Shown: positions 24,324-32,166 of the stretch, in pieces
Numbering within the stretch: the stretch's first letter is position 1
Layout: each line of letters begins with the position of its first letter
Assembly: GCF_018437505.1 (NCBI RefSeq)
Contig: NZ_CP072467.1
Span: 2,046,001 to 2,110,000 of the forward strand
DNA length: 64,000 nucleotides
Direction of reading: 5' to 3'
Origin: Spiractinospora alimapuensis
GTDB taxonomy: Bacteria > Actinomycetota > Actinomycetes > Streptosporangiales > Streptosporangiaceae
The notes under the pieces: generated by a model
Databases searched by the model: none
Seen by the model: the letters and a program-made list of their open reading frames with translations, nothing else
Told to the model about the DNA's origin: nothing
Translations under genes and position numbers: made by a program

Positions 24324-25292
24324 CTAGTCGATGGTGAAGTAGTCCGGACCGGCGTAGGTGCCGGTGGACAGCCGGGTGCGCTGCATCAGCAGGTCGTTGA
24401 GCAGGCTGGAGGCGCCGATCCGGAAGTACGCCGGGTCGAGCCAGTCGGGGCCGGCGATCTCGTTGACCAGCACGAGGTTGCGCAGCGCGTCCTTGGTCGT
24501 CCGGATGCCGCCGGCCGGTTTCACACCGACCTGGAGTCCCGTCTCGGCGCGGAAGTCCCGCACCGCCTCCAGCATCACCAGCACCACCGGTGGTGTGGAG
24601 GCGGGCGAGACCTTGCCGGTGGAGGTCTTGATGAAGTCGGCGCCGGCCTCCATGGCCAGCCAGGAGGCGCGGCGCACGTTGTCGAGGGTCGCGAGCTCGC
24701 CGGTCTCCAGAATGACCTTCAGGTGCGCGGACCCGGCGCAGGCCTCCCGGACGGCGACGATCTCGTCGTGGACCTTGACGTAGTCCCCGGCGAGGAACGC
24801 CCCCCGGTCGATCACCATGTCGATCTCGGTGGCGCCCGCCGCCACCGCGGCGCGGGTGTCGGCGATCTTCGCGTCCAGGGGCGCCCGTCCGGAGGGGAAG
24901 GCCGTGGCGACGGACGCCAAGCCGACCCCGGTTCCGGCGAGTCGGGGCACCGCCGTCGCCACCATGTCGGAGTAGACACAGACCGCGGCGACGCTGGGCG
25001 CGCTGATGTCCGCGGGGTCCGGCCGGAGGGCCTTCGCGCAGAGCGCGCGCACCTTTCCCGGCGTGTCCGCCCCCTCCAACGTGGTCAGGTCCACCATGGC
25101 GATGGCGAGATCGATGCCGTAGGCCTTGCTCGAGGTCTTGATCGACCGGGTGGCGAGCTCACCCGCGCGTTGCGCGGCACCCACCTCGTCGACTCCGGGG
25201 AGGGAGTACAGGCGGCGTCTCAGGCCCGCGTTGGTGGGCGACTCCGTAGCACGGGGCTGGGTCCGCTGCGGCACGTGCACCTCGCTTCTCAT
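24324..25292 (-). CDS. deoC: deoxyribose-phosphate aldolase DeoC
   Basis: A 322-residue class I aldolase splitting 2-deoxyribose 5-phosphate to glyceraldehyde 3-phosphate and acetaldehyde. The Schiff-base lysine lies in FIKTSTGK; other conserved parts are GATEIDMVIDRGAFLAGDY, LKVILETGEL and GVKPAGGIRTTKDAL. The N-terminal ~35 residues are an extension relative to short bacterial DeoC. The actinomycete variant SVAAVCVYSDMV replaces the usual cysteine-rich strand. First gene of an operon with two aldehyde dehydrogenase genes. Confidence 0.95.
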   Translation of the reverse strand: MRSEVHVPQRTQPRATESPTNAGLRRRLYSLPGVDEVGAAQRAGELATRSIKTSSKAYGIDLAIAMVDLTTLEGADTPGKVRALCAKALRPDPADISAPSVAAVCVYSDMVATAVPRLAGTGVGLASVATAFPSGRAPLDAKIADTRAAVAAGATEIDMVIDRGAFLAGDYVKVHDEIVAVREACAGSAHLKVILETGELATLDNVRRASWLAMEAGADFIKTSTGKVSPASTPPVVLVMLEAVRDFRAETGLQVGVKPAGGIRTTKDALRNLVLVNEIAGPDWLDPAYFRIGASSLLNDLLMQRTRLSTGTYAGPDYFTID

Positions 25293-25400
25293 GAGCCGCC
25301 GGAACGCGGCTGGGACGGGTCACGCCCCTGAGCCTAGAAGACCGGCGATCACGCGTCCGTCACGCTTTCACCACGGCCCGCCGCACACCTGCGCGACCAC

Positions 25401-25973
25401 TCAGCGGGTGTCGGGAACGAGTTCCTTGCGAAGCTCCACGAACTCCAGGTCGTCGCGTCGAGGGATCCCGAATCGTTCGTCGCCGTAGGGGAAGGGCGCC
25501 GTGTCGCCCGTCAACGCGTAGCCGCGTCGTTCGTACCAGGCGATCAACGACGAGCGCTGCCGCAGGACGAGCATCCGCACCCGTCGGGCCGCCCAGTGGC
25601 GCGCCGCGTAGTCCTCGGCTTCGGCGAGAACCCTGCGCCCCACGCCCCCTGCCTGCGCGTCGGGGTTCACCGTCAGCATCCCGAGGTAGGCGGTACCCCC
25701 CGCACCGTCCTTGGGTGCGTTCAGTTCACAGCACGCCAGTGGCGTGCCCGCGGACTCCAGCACCAGGAAGACGGTGCCCTCGGTGTCGTAGAACCCCTCG
25801 AGAGTGACGTGGTCGATGCGCTGCCCATCGAGGAACTCCGTCTCGGTGGTCCAGCCTCGCTGGGCGGCGGCGCCACGGTAGGCCGAGTTGACGAGGGCCA
25901 CGAGCGCGGGAATGTCGCTCCTGCTAGCCGTCCGGATCACCGACTCCGGAGCCTCGGATTCCCCTGTGCGCAT
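25401..25973 (-). CDS. GNAT-family N-acetyltransferase
   Basis: A 190-residue GNAT protein. Acetyl-CoA binding is expected at LTVNPDAQAGGVGRRVLAEA (the Q/R-x-x-G-x-G/A loop in slightly altered form), and RSSLIAWYERRGYALTGDT is the usual C-terminal strand. The N-terminal IRTASRSDIPALVALVNSAY is typical. The ATG at 25973 has GGAGGAG a few nt upstream; a longer frame to 26060 lacks a site. Substrate unknown. Confidence 0.88.
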   Translation of the reverse strand: MRTGESEAPESVIRTASRSDIPALVALVNSAYRGAAAQRGWTTETEFLDGQRIDHVTLEGFYDTEGTVFLVLESAGTPLACCELNAPKDGAGGTAYLGMLTVNPDAQAGGVGRRVLAEAEDYAARHWAARRVRMLVLRQRSSLIAWYERRGYALTGDTAPFPYGDERFGIPRRDDLEFVELRKELVPDTR

Positions 25974-26106
25974 GGACTCCTCCCTCCAGCCGGGCCGCCT
26001 GTGCGACCGCGACTCAGAATAGTCAGCGTTGTTCCCTGTCCGGGGCACCACGGCGATCACTTCCCATCGGGCGATGGACGGAAAGCGCGCGGGCAGCGGG
26101 CGTGCG

Positions 26107-26841
26107 CTATCCCGTGGCGGCCCAGAGCACGATCCCCGCCACCAGGATCACCGAGACCTGGAGGATCAGACGCTGGTGACTGGCGCGTGGTTGGACGACC
26201 CGAAAGCGCGGGGGGAAAGCGGTGTCATACCGGACTCGTACGGTCCCGCCGGGAGTCACCGGGGCCGTGAACCGCAGATCGGGATTGCGCGTGTGGACGA
26301 TCCGTCCGTCGTACGCGACGAAGCGGATCGCGGTGGGGAACTCGATCGTGGAGGCTCCCCTCGCCTTCCTGTGGACCTCCCGCCACATGCCGGTCACCTC
26401 CGCGTCCGTCTCGGCGAAGCGCCCGGGCACGGGTACGGCCCGCGCGAGCGCGTCGACCCACGACGGCCAGACCCGGTGGGTGCCGGCCTCCGGCCAGTGC
26501 ACGTGGTCGATCCGGGCCGTGGAGGGGTTACCCGCGGAGATCATGACCTCCACTTCCGTCCCCGGGGGAGGTTCGTAGCCCGCCGAACCGTCGACGGCAC
26601 GGACCTCGGTCTGGTTTCCGTGCTCGTCCTGGACCATGAGACGCAACGGCGGCCCCGCCGCGCCGTTGAGCCCGTTGTCCAGGCGTTCCGCGGCGGTGAC
26701 CCGGCCGCGAACCGCCATCGGATCGCGCAGGGCCCGGTGGCGCCGCCACGCCGCGAACGCGCCCGGCCCGGCGGCACGAAGCGCGCACGAGACGACGAGA
26801 GCCGCGGCGAAGAACACAAGTGGCACAAAGAGGAAGGCCAT
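26107..26841 (-). CDS. DUF3592-like membrane protein
   Basis: A 244-residue protein with an N-terminal hydrophobic segment (MAFLFVPLVFFAAALVVSCA), a soluble beta-rich middle part (AVRGRVTAAERLDNG, MVQDEHGNQTEVRAVDGS, TPGGTVRVRYDTAFP) and a C-terminal membrane helix. This resembles DUF3592 proteins with two soluble repeats between helices. The ATG at 26841 is supported by GGGAGGA 8 nt upstream. A further hydrophobic stretch (LFVALAALCLVLGPTTV) lies just upstream in another frame (ATG at 26963). A frameshift may have cut off a first helix, but the start site found here makes the shorter protein plausible. Confidence 0.65.
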   Translation of the reverse strand: MAFLFVPLVFFAAALVVSCALRAAGPGAFAAWRRHRALRDPMAVRGRVTAAERLDNGLNGAAGPPLRLMVQDEHGNQTEVRAVDGSAGYEPPPGTEVEVMISAGNPSTARIDHVHWPEAGTHRVWPSWVDALARAVPVPGRFAETDAEVTGMWREVHRKARGASTIEFPTAIRFVAYDGRIVHTRNPDLRFTAPVTPGGTVRVRYDTAFPPRFRVVQPRASHQRLILQVSVILVAGIVLWAATG

Positions 26842-27028
26842 CGGCGTCTTCCTCCCTGTCGCACGCCCAACGGATCACCCACAAGGTACAGGGACCGAAC
26901 GGTCGTCGGACCGAGGACCAGACAGAGCGCCGCCAGGGCGACGAAGAGCGGCCGCGGGGTCATATGTCTCGATAGCCGTCCGTTCCCACTCGTCGTCGGA
27001 CGTGCCTACCGGGCGACCGGGGCCCCGA

Positions 27029-27577
27029 TCAGAACACCATCGCGAAGAGAACGACGGCCACGACGACGACCACGGGCCAGAAGACTTCGGAAACGCGAAC
27101 TCCCCCCGTTCCCCGTGGTCCGTCCCCGCGGCGAGCGCGGCACAGGCCACGGACACCGCGAGGGACACGGTGAGACCACTGGGACGTCCGTTGGGGAGTA
27201 GCCGTGGCGCGGGAGGTTGTCTCCCGTGACGATCAGCACGGGAATCCCGTACCAGAGCACCACCGGCCAGAGGAACAGCAGCAAGGCCTTGGCTCCCCAG
27301 GTCCGCTCGCCCTTGGTGAAGGCGATGACGGCACAGACGGTGGGGATCCCCAGCGAGGCCGAGATGCCGATGGCGTAGAACACGCGATGGGTGAAATCGG
27401 TCGAGAACTGGTTGGATACTTGGGCTTCGAGTCCCGCCACGCAGCCGGCGGGCCCCACGGTCACGCATATCGCTGAGAGGAACAGCAACAGGCCGCGCAG
27501 TCGGCGGCGCGGCCCGGGCGCGGTGGCGTCCCCCGGGTTCGGGGGTTGGCCGGGGGACGTGCGTCCTGTTCGCTCAT
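27029..27577 (-). pseudogene. broken small membrane protein gene
   Basis: Membrane-like protein segments continue through different frames of one stretch. From an ATG at 27577 (MSEQDARPPANP) the frame must shift to read LRGLLLFLSAICVTVGPAGC and AKALLLFLWPVVLWYGIPVL. It must shift again for GLTVSLAVSVACAALAAGT (about 27176-27120) and once more for FWPVVVVVAVVLFAMVF, which ends at the stop 27029-27031. The likely break points lie near C- or G-runs. Either the gene is a pseudogene or the sequence contains small indel errors. A four-helix membrane protein is the probable original product; I do not recognise its family. Confidence 0.5.
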
Positions 27578-27659
27578 GCGACTTCCGACGCCCGAAGCAC
27601 CCGATCCGGCTCCCGGATTCGGCGGGCACGAGAACCACTGGCGTGGACCGCGCGGTCAC

Positions 27660-28241
27660 TCAGGCGGAGCGTCCCGTCTTGGCCAACAGCAGGGTCTGCC
27701 CGTCGGCGTCGTCGGCCACGCGGGGCTGTGGTGCGAACATCGGGTTCAGACCGTCGCTCTGGCCAGGCGCGATGTCGCCCCGGAGGTCCTCGGAGTCCAG
27801 CAGGAAGGCGACGAGTTCGGAGTTGAGCGTGGGGTCGGCGCCGATTCCCTTGGCGAGGTCCCACGCGTGCACCGCGAGGTCGAACGTCATCTGCCACAGG
27901 TACAACGAGCCCTCCGCGTCGCCGAAGGAGAGGTGGACCGTCTCCTCCGTGGCTCCGGGACGGAGCCACGCACGTCGCGCCTCCCGCGCCGCGACCTCCC
28001 ATGTACGGACGGGTTCGTCGCCCAGCGGATTCCCGTCGAACCGGTCCCCGGCGTCCTCGATGCGTCCACCGTCGAGGAGGTAGGGCACCCACAGTTGCTC
28101 GGTGACCAGGTGATCCACCAGGTCGTGCACGTCCCACTCGGTGCAGGGCGTGCGGTCGGCCCACTGTGTGGGCCCGATCTCGTGCATTCGCCGATCGAAC
28201 TCGGCCATCGCCGTTCCGTGCATATCCAACAGGTCCGTCAT
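27660..28241 (-). CDS. TIGR03086-type (mycothiol-dependent isomerase/DinB-like) protein
   Basis: A 193-residue protein of the DinB-like, MDMPI_N superfamily common in actinomycetes. The N-terminal LDMHGTAMAEFDRRM, then WADRTPCTEWDVHDLVDHLV, is the TIGR03086 pattern; the conserved His/Glu/His metal ligands are expected in WDVHDLVDHL and in TFDLAVHAWDLAKGIG. Members probably bind a metal and may use mycothiol, but few have known substrates. Monocistronic on the minus strand, 73 nt before the methyltransferase gene end. Confidence 0.87.
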   Translation of the reverse strand: MTDLLDMHGTAMAEFDRRMHEIGPTQWADRTPCTEWDVHDLVDHLVTEQLWVPYLLDGGRIEDAGDRFDGNPLGDEPVRTWEVAAREARRAWLRPGATEETVHLSFGDAEGSLYLWQMTFDLAVHAWDLAKGIGADPTLNSELVAFLLDSEDLRGDIAPGQSDGLNPMFAPQPRVADDADGQTLLLAKTGRSA

Positions 28242-28314
28242 CGTTGATCTCGCTTCGTCGCTCGTGGGTTTCGCGCTCTTGGCCCGGGGCCGCCGCCGTC
28301 AGAACACCCGCCGG

Positions 28315-29061
28315 CTAGTGGCGTAGGACGAAGACCCCCCAACCCAACTGCCGACGCTCGTAGCGCAGGTAGCCGTCCCGCATCCGCCGCATGGTCGCCA
28401 GCATCTCCTCCGCGTCAGAGTGCCCTGGGTTGTCGCGTACCCACGAGTGGGCCGCGCGCCACTGGGAAGCGTTGTAGTTGTCCCAGTCGTCGGGTGAGGC
28501 GAGAACCATGTCGACGAGTTCGAAGCCAGCGTCCGCACATCGACGCGCCGTTCCGGCGAGATCGCTGAAGGTGTCCTCCGTGAACCCGTGCAGCTCCAGC
28601 AGTTCGGAACTGGGCGGCTCGGTCCAGAAGGGTTCGCCGACGAGCACGGTGCCCCCCGGTTCGAGCATCGAGCCCATCAGGTCCAGCGTGCCCTCGAGTC
28701 CGTCACCGATCCAGGTCGCGCCGAGGCAGGCCACGACGTCGAACCGTGTGGTGCTCGGGTACTGGCGGACGAACTCCGCCGCGTCCTGTTCGGTGAAGGT
28801 CACCCGATCGGTGAGACCGAGTTCGATCGCCCGCTCCTCCGCCTCCATCAGGAACACCGGACTCACGTCCACCCCGATGCCGGCCGCGGTGTAGCGGTCG
28901 GCCCAACGGCAGAGCATCTCCCCCTTGCCACACCCCAGGTCCAGGATGTGGCTGGCGTGATCGATCTCCGCGATCTCGCCGAGCCGGTCCAACTTCTGGC
29001 TGCTCAACGGGTTGATGATGCGGTTGACCTCGGAGCGCTCGTGGAATCGAAGGGTGTTCAT
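28315..29061 (-). CDS. class I SAM-dependent methyltransferase
   Basis: A 248-residue methyltransferase. The SAM site is HILDLGCGKGEMLCRWADRY (about residues 38-57), followed by GIGVDVSPVFL and FDVVACLGATWIGDG. The C-terminal ASPDDWDNYNASQWRAAHSW is a recognisable element of a small-molecule methyltransferase subgroup. I use the ATG at 29061, just before NTLRFHERSEVNRI; a longer frame upstream to 29310 lacks coding character. Substrate unknown. It is divergent from another methyltransferase gene. Confidence 0.88.
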   Translation of the reverse strand: MNTLRFHERSEVNRIINPLSSQKLDRLGEIAEIDHASHILDLGCGKGEMLCRWADRYTAAGIGVDVSPVFLMEAEERAIELGLTDRVTFTEQDAAEFVRQYPSTTRFDVVACLGATWIGDGLEGTLDLMGSMLEPGGTVLVGEPFWTEPPSSELLELHGFTEDTFSDLAGTARRCADAGFELVDMVLASPDDWDNYNASQWRAAHSWVRDNPGHSDAEEMLATMRRMRDGYLRYERRQLGWGVFVLRH

Positions 29062-29230
29062 CACGCGATGATGCCCGATCTCCCACGGCGCGCACCACGC
29101 AATTGCGCGAGTCGACGGCCCGGCCTCGCCATCTCCCGGGTGGTTCCCGGCGCGCCTCGTCGCCAGCGGCCTGACGGGGAAACACATCCCGGGTTCAGCC
29201 AGACGCGCGACCGGCCAATGATCATTTTCG

Positions 29231-29246
29231 GTGACCAATTGATCAC
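29231..29246. promoter_or_regulatory. near-perfect palindrome between divergent methyltransferase genes
   Basis: GTGACCAATTGATCAC reads the same on both strands except for one symmetrical mismatch pair (14 of 16 positions match). It lies in the 236-nt region between the genes starting at 29061 (minus) and 29298 (plus). It could be a regulator site; no regulator gene is adjacent. Confidence 0.3.
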
Positions 29247-29297
29247 GATGCGCCGATGCACCGGCGCGGTCGAGGGCGGGGGTTCCACAATGGGCGG

Positions 29298-29984
29298 ATG
29301 AGCGACGCACAGTACGGGCCTGACTTCTGGGACGAGTTCTACCGCGGCGACAGCACAGTGTGGAGTGGCGCCCCCAACCAGGTTCTGGTGGAGGAGGTGG
29401 CCGGTCTCCCGCCCGGTCGAGCCCTGGACGTCGGTGCCGGAGAGGGCGCGGACGCCGTATGGCTGGCGCGCAACGGGTGGCGGGTCACCGCCGTGGACAT
29501 CTCCCGTGTCGCGCTGGACCGGGCCGCGGCGCACGCGCGGGAGTACGGCGAGGAGCTCGGTTCCCGGATCGACTGGTGGTGCGCCGACGTGACGACGACC
29601 GCGCCGGAACGCGCCGCGTACGACTTGGTCACGGCGTTCTACTTCCATCTCCCCCTGCACCCACGCGCCAACGCGCTACGCGGCCTCGCCGCGTCCGTCG
29701 CCCCCGGTGGCACCCTCCTCGTCGTGGGGCACGACCCGCGGGAACTGGAGCTGCTGGACGACCCGGACCAGGGGCCCAGCCCAGACAGTTGGTTCATGCC
29801 CGAGGAGATCGCCGCACTGCTGGATGCCCGGGTCTTCGACCTCCAGACAGCGACGATCCGGTCCCGCACTGCCCCCACCGAACCGGCGAACCGGCGGGAC
29901 GAGGAGCACGACCACGGACACGGGCACGACCACGGCGGAGGCCACAGTGCCGATGTCGTCGTGCGCGCCAGACGCCGCACCTGA
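29298..29984 (+). CDS. class I methyltransferase with His-rich C-terminus
   Basis: A 228-residue methyltransferase of the TehB/thiopurine-like small-molecule class. Motif I is ALDVGAGEGADAVWLARNGW (about residues 42-61), followed by VTAVDISRVALDRAAAHA and APGGTLLVVGHDP. Near the C-terminus is a striking metal-binding-like run, HDHGHGHDHGGGH, followed by a basic tail. The family does not normally carry this tail; it may bind Ni, Zn or Cu. The ATG at 29298 follows GGGCGG closely. Confidence 0.87.
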   Translation: MSDAQYGPDFWDEFYRGDSTVWSGAPNQVLVEEVAGLPPGRALDVGAGEGADAVWLARNGWRVTAVDISRVALDRAAAHAREYGEELGSRIDWWCADVTTTAPERAAYDLVTAFYFHLPLHPRANALRGLAASVAPGGTLLVVGHDPRELELLDDPDQGPSPDSWFMPEEIAALLDARVFDLQTATIRSRTAPTEPANRRDEEHDHGHGHDHGGGHSADVVVRARRRT

Positions 29985-30132
29985 CCTGCTCCAGGTGTCG
30001 CCAACGGCACGACCGAGATCGCCCATCCCAATCGTGTCGGGGTCAGGAGCTGAAGGTGGCCCCCTCCTCGACGTGTCCGACGCGCGCCCGGGGTCGGCGA
30101 GACGCGGACACGGCCCGCGGAGTTTTCCCGGT

Positions 30133-30326
30133 TGGCTACGCCAGCGCGTCCACGCCATCGTCTGGACCTGGAAGAACCAACGCGGGCTGGAACGCCACGA
30201 CGCCCGCACCACCGAAGGACCGTGGGCCCGCGTCTACCTACGCATGGCGCGCTTCACGCCGCCGTCCGGCGCCGCTGGCTCATCGACGCCCCACCAAAAC
30301 CATCACTCATCGCCAGCGACCGCCAA
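30133..30326 (+). pseudogene. 3' remnant of an IS982-type transposase
   Basis: The frame starting near 30133 reads WLRQRVHAIVWTWKNQRGLE, then RHDARTTEGPWARVYLRMAR; after a one-step frame change the text continues RRRWLIDAPPKPSLIASDR. This matches, segment by segment, the C-terminal end of actinomycete transposases annotated as IS982 family (pattern RQ-IESV---LK-QL-LE-HGGRT--GV-ARV-QR-LA ... G-P--RSLIAYDH). Only the last ~65 residues remain, with a frameshift and a lost stop. No inverted repeats or other parts were found. A dispersed repeat begins just after it. Confidence 0.6.
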
Positions 30327-30330
30327 TCAG

Positions 30331-30545
30331 CACACTTGGGAGTGTTCTCTGAGGGTTCTCGGGTGCGGGAGGGGGCGTCGCCCCTACTGGGGCGGCCACG
30401 CGGATGGTGCCCCGGCGGGGGCCCGGGCTTCGGCTCGCAGGACGGTCCGTGCTGGGCGTCCTGGTTGGTTGTCCGGAAGGATCGACACAGGCGAACGTCG
30501 TCCTCGCGGTCGCGAGTCTCCAGCACCCTCAACAGCGCCCCCACG
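30331..30545. repeat. dispersed repeat, copy 1
   Basis: Two blocks, 30339-30362 (GGAGTGTTCTCTGAGGG, TTCTC) and about 30462-30545 (GGTTGGTTGTCCGG, then GAACGTCGTCCTCGCGGTCG), recur in the same order at 57981-58140; the second block recurs again at 57640-57710. The repeats are degenerate. Read on the minus strand the second block gives similar peptides in all copies (L-x-x-R-D-R-x-D-D-V-R), so it may once have been coding. It lies between a transposase remnant and the kinase gene. Positions 29985-30570 otherwise hold no gene. Confidence 0.5.
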
Positions 30546-30570
30546 GGGCACAGCGGGGCAAAGCCACGAC

Positions 30571-32166
30571 CTAGCCCGGCGGGCGGGTGGTTCGGCTGAG
30601 GAGTGCGTACACCTGTCGAGCGGCGGCGTCGTCGGGGCCACGCAGGCGGACGAGGTCGGCGTGAAGCTGTCGTAGGTGGTCGGAGGCGTGTGGGTCCCCG
30701 ACCCGCAGCATGAGAGTGCCCAACTGGCGGCGGAGGGAGAGAGTGCGGTCGTCGGCGGGGCCGAGGGTCTGCGCGGCGTCGGCGACGAGGCGACGCATCA
30801 GGTCCTGCGCACCGGCGTTGTCACCCGAGAACGCGAGACACGTGGCGTACTGGCGTCGGCACCGGAAGACGAGGTCGAGGTCGGCATCGGGTCGCCCGGC
30901 GAGCGCGTCGGCGAGGGACGCGAAGGCGGGGGCGGCGGCCTGGTACTCCCCGGTCTCGAAGAGGGCGTTGGCCCAGTCCCACCACACGTCCACCACCGCG
31001 GGGTCGGTGGCGTCGTGGGTGTGCCGGGCGTCCCGCACCGCCCGACCCAACAGTTCCGCGGCCTGGGGGTAGCGGGACCGCGCCTTGAGTCGTTCGGCCT
31101 CGGCGCGAACGGCGGCGAGGTCGGGCCGTGCCCCGGTGGGACCGGCCGCGGGCCGCGCCGTCGAGCCCGTGCTGGGCGGCTCGGGGGCGGGGCCTCTCGC
31201 TGACGCCGATTCCGCGCCGCTCATCAGCCGGCTCGCCGCGGCGACGTACATCCGCGCGGGCTCGACCTCCTCCGACAGTGGAACCAGGCCGGGAAGGGGG
31301 TCGAGGTCGTCGACGAAGGGCAGCAGTCCGCGGTAGACCTCGTCCGCCGCCCCCGGGCGGTCACGGGGATCCTTCTCCAGCAGCGCGCCGACCAGTTCGG
31401 CCAGGGGCGCTGGAACCGTGGAGCGTAGTTGGCGCACACGCGGGGGCCGCTCGGACACGTGCTTGATCATCAGGGCGTAGGAGGTCGCGCCGGCGAAGGG
31501 CCGGCGCGCCGTCAACATCTCGAACAGCGAGCAGCCCAGGGCGTACAGGTCACTGCTGGCCGTGGTCTGCCCGGACTGAATCTGTTCCGGCGCCATGTAG
31601 GCCGGTGTCCCCAGGGCCTGACCGGTCTGGGTGATGCGGGAGAGCTCCGGCAGCCCCTCCCCCATGGCGAGACCGAAGTCGAGGACCTTTACGGTGCCCT
31701 CCGGTTGGAGGATCAGGTTCTCCGGCTTCAGGTCACGATGGACCAGCGAGGCGTTGTGAGCGGCCGTGAGGACCGCGCAGGTCTGGGCGCCGACACACGC
31801 CGTCCACCCGGCGGAGAGCGCTCCCCGCTCCGCGAGCAGGTCGGAGATACTGATCCCCTCGACCCGCTCCATGACGAGGTAGGGCCGCCCGGCGTGGGTT
31901 CCGGAGTCGTAGACGATGGGAACCCCGGGGTGGTGCAGCGCCGCGGTGACGCGGGCCTCCCGTCGGAACCGCCGGACGAGTTCGAGATCCGGCTCGGGGG
32001 TGGGGAAGCGCACGAACTTCACCGCGACCGTGCGGCCGAGGCGGTTGTCGACGGCCTCCCACACCTCCCCCATGCCGCCCCGCCCCAGGGGGAAGTGGTG
32101 GAGCTGGTACCGGCTGTCGAATCCCTCGTCCTCGTGGGTCGCACGCACCCGTGGATCAGTGGTCAC
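30571..32166 (-). CDS. soluble Ser/Thr protein kinase with C-terminal TPR-like region
   Basis: A 531-residue Hanks-type kinase. Nucleotide loop LGRGGMGEVWEA (about 28-39), catalytic Lys in AVKFV, active site HRDLKPENL, metal loop DFGLA, then GTPAYMAPEQ. The C-terminal half (from about residue 350) is helical with repeated RSRYPQAAELLGRAVRDAR and ALFETGEYQAAAPAFASLAD units that look like TPRs. No membrane helix is seen, unlike PknB. I chose the GTG at 32166 (GGGAGGA 7 nt upstream). It overlaps the 3' end of the methylase-like gene by 11 nt, so the two probably act together; the methylase-like protein may be its substrate. Confidence 0.9.
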   Translation of the reverse strand: MTTDPRVRATHEDEGFDSRYQLHHFPLGRGGMGEVWEAVDNRLGRTVAVKFVRFPTPEPDLELVRRFRREARVTAALHHPGVPIVYDSGTHAGRPYLVMERVEGISISDLLAERGALSAGWTACVGAQTCAVLTAAHNASLVHRDLKPENLILQPEGTVKVLDFGLAMGEGLPELSRITQTGQALGTPAYMAPEQIQSGQTTASSDLYALGCSLFEMLTARRPFAGATSYALMIKHVSERPPRVRQLRSTVPAPLAELVGALLEKDPRDRPGAADEVYRGLLPFVDDLDPLPGLVPLSEEVEPARMYVAAASRLMSGAESASARGPAPEPPSTGSTARPAAGPTGARPDLAAVRAEAERLKARSRYPQAAELLGRAVRDARHTHDATDPAVVDVWWDWANALFETGEYQAAAPAFASLADALAGRPDADLDLVFRCRRQYATCLAFSGDNAGAQDLMRRLVADAAQTLGPADDRTLSLRRQLGTLMLRVGDPHASDHLRQLHADLVRLRGPDDAAARQVYALLSRTTRPPG

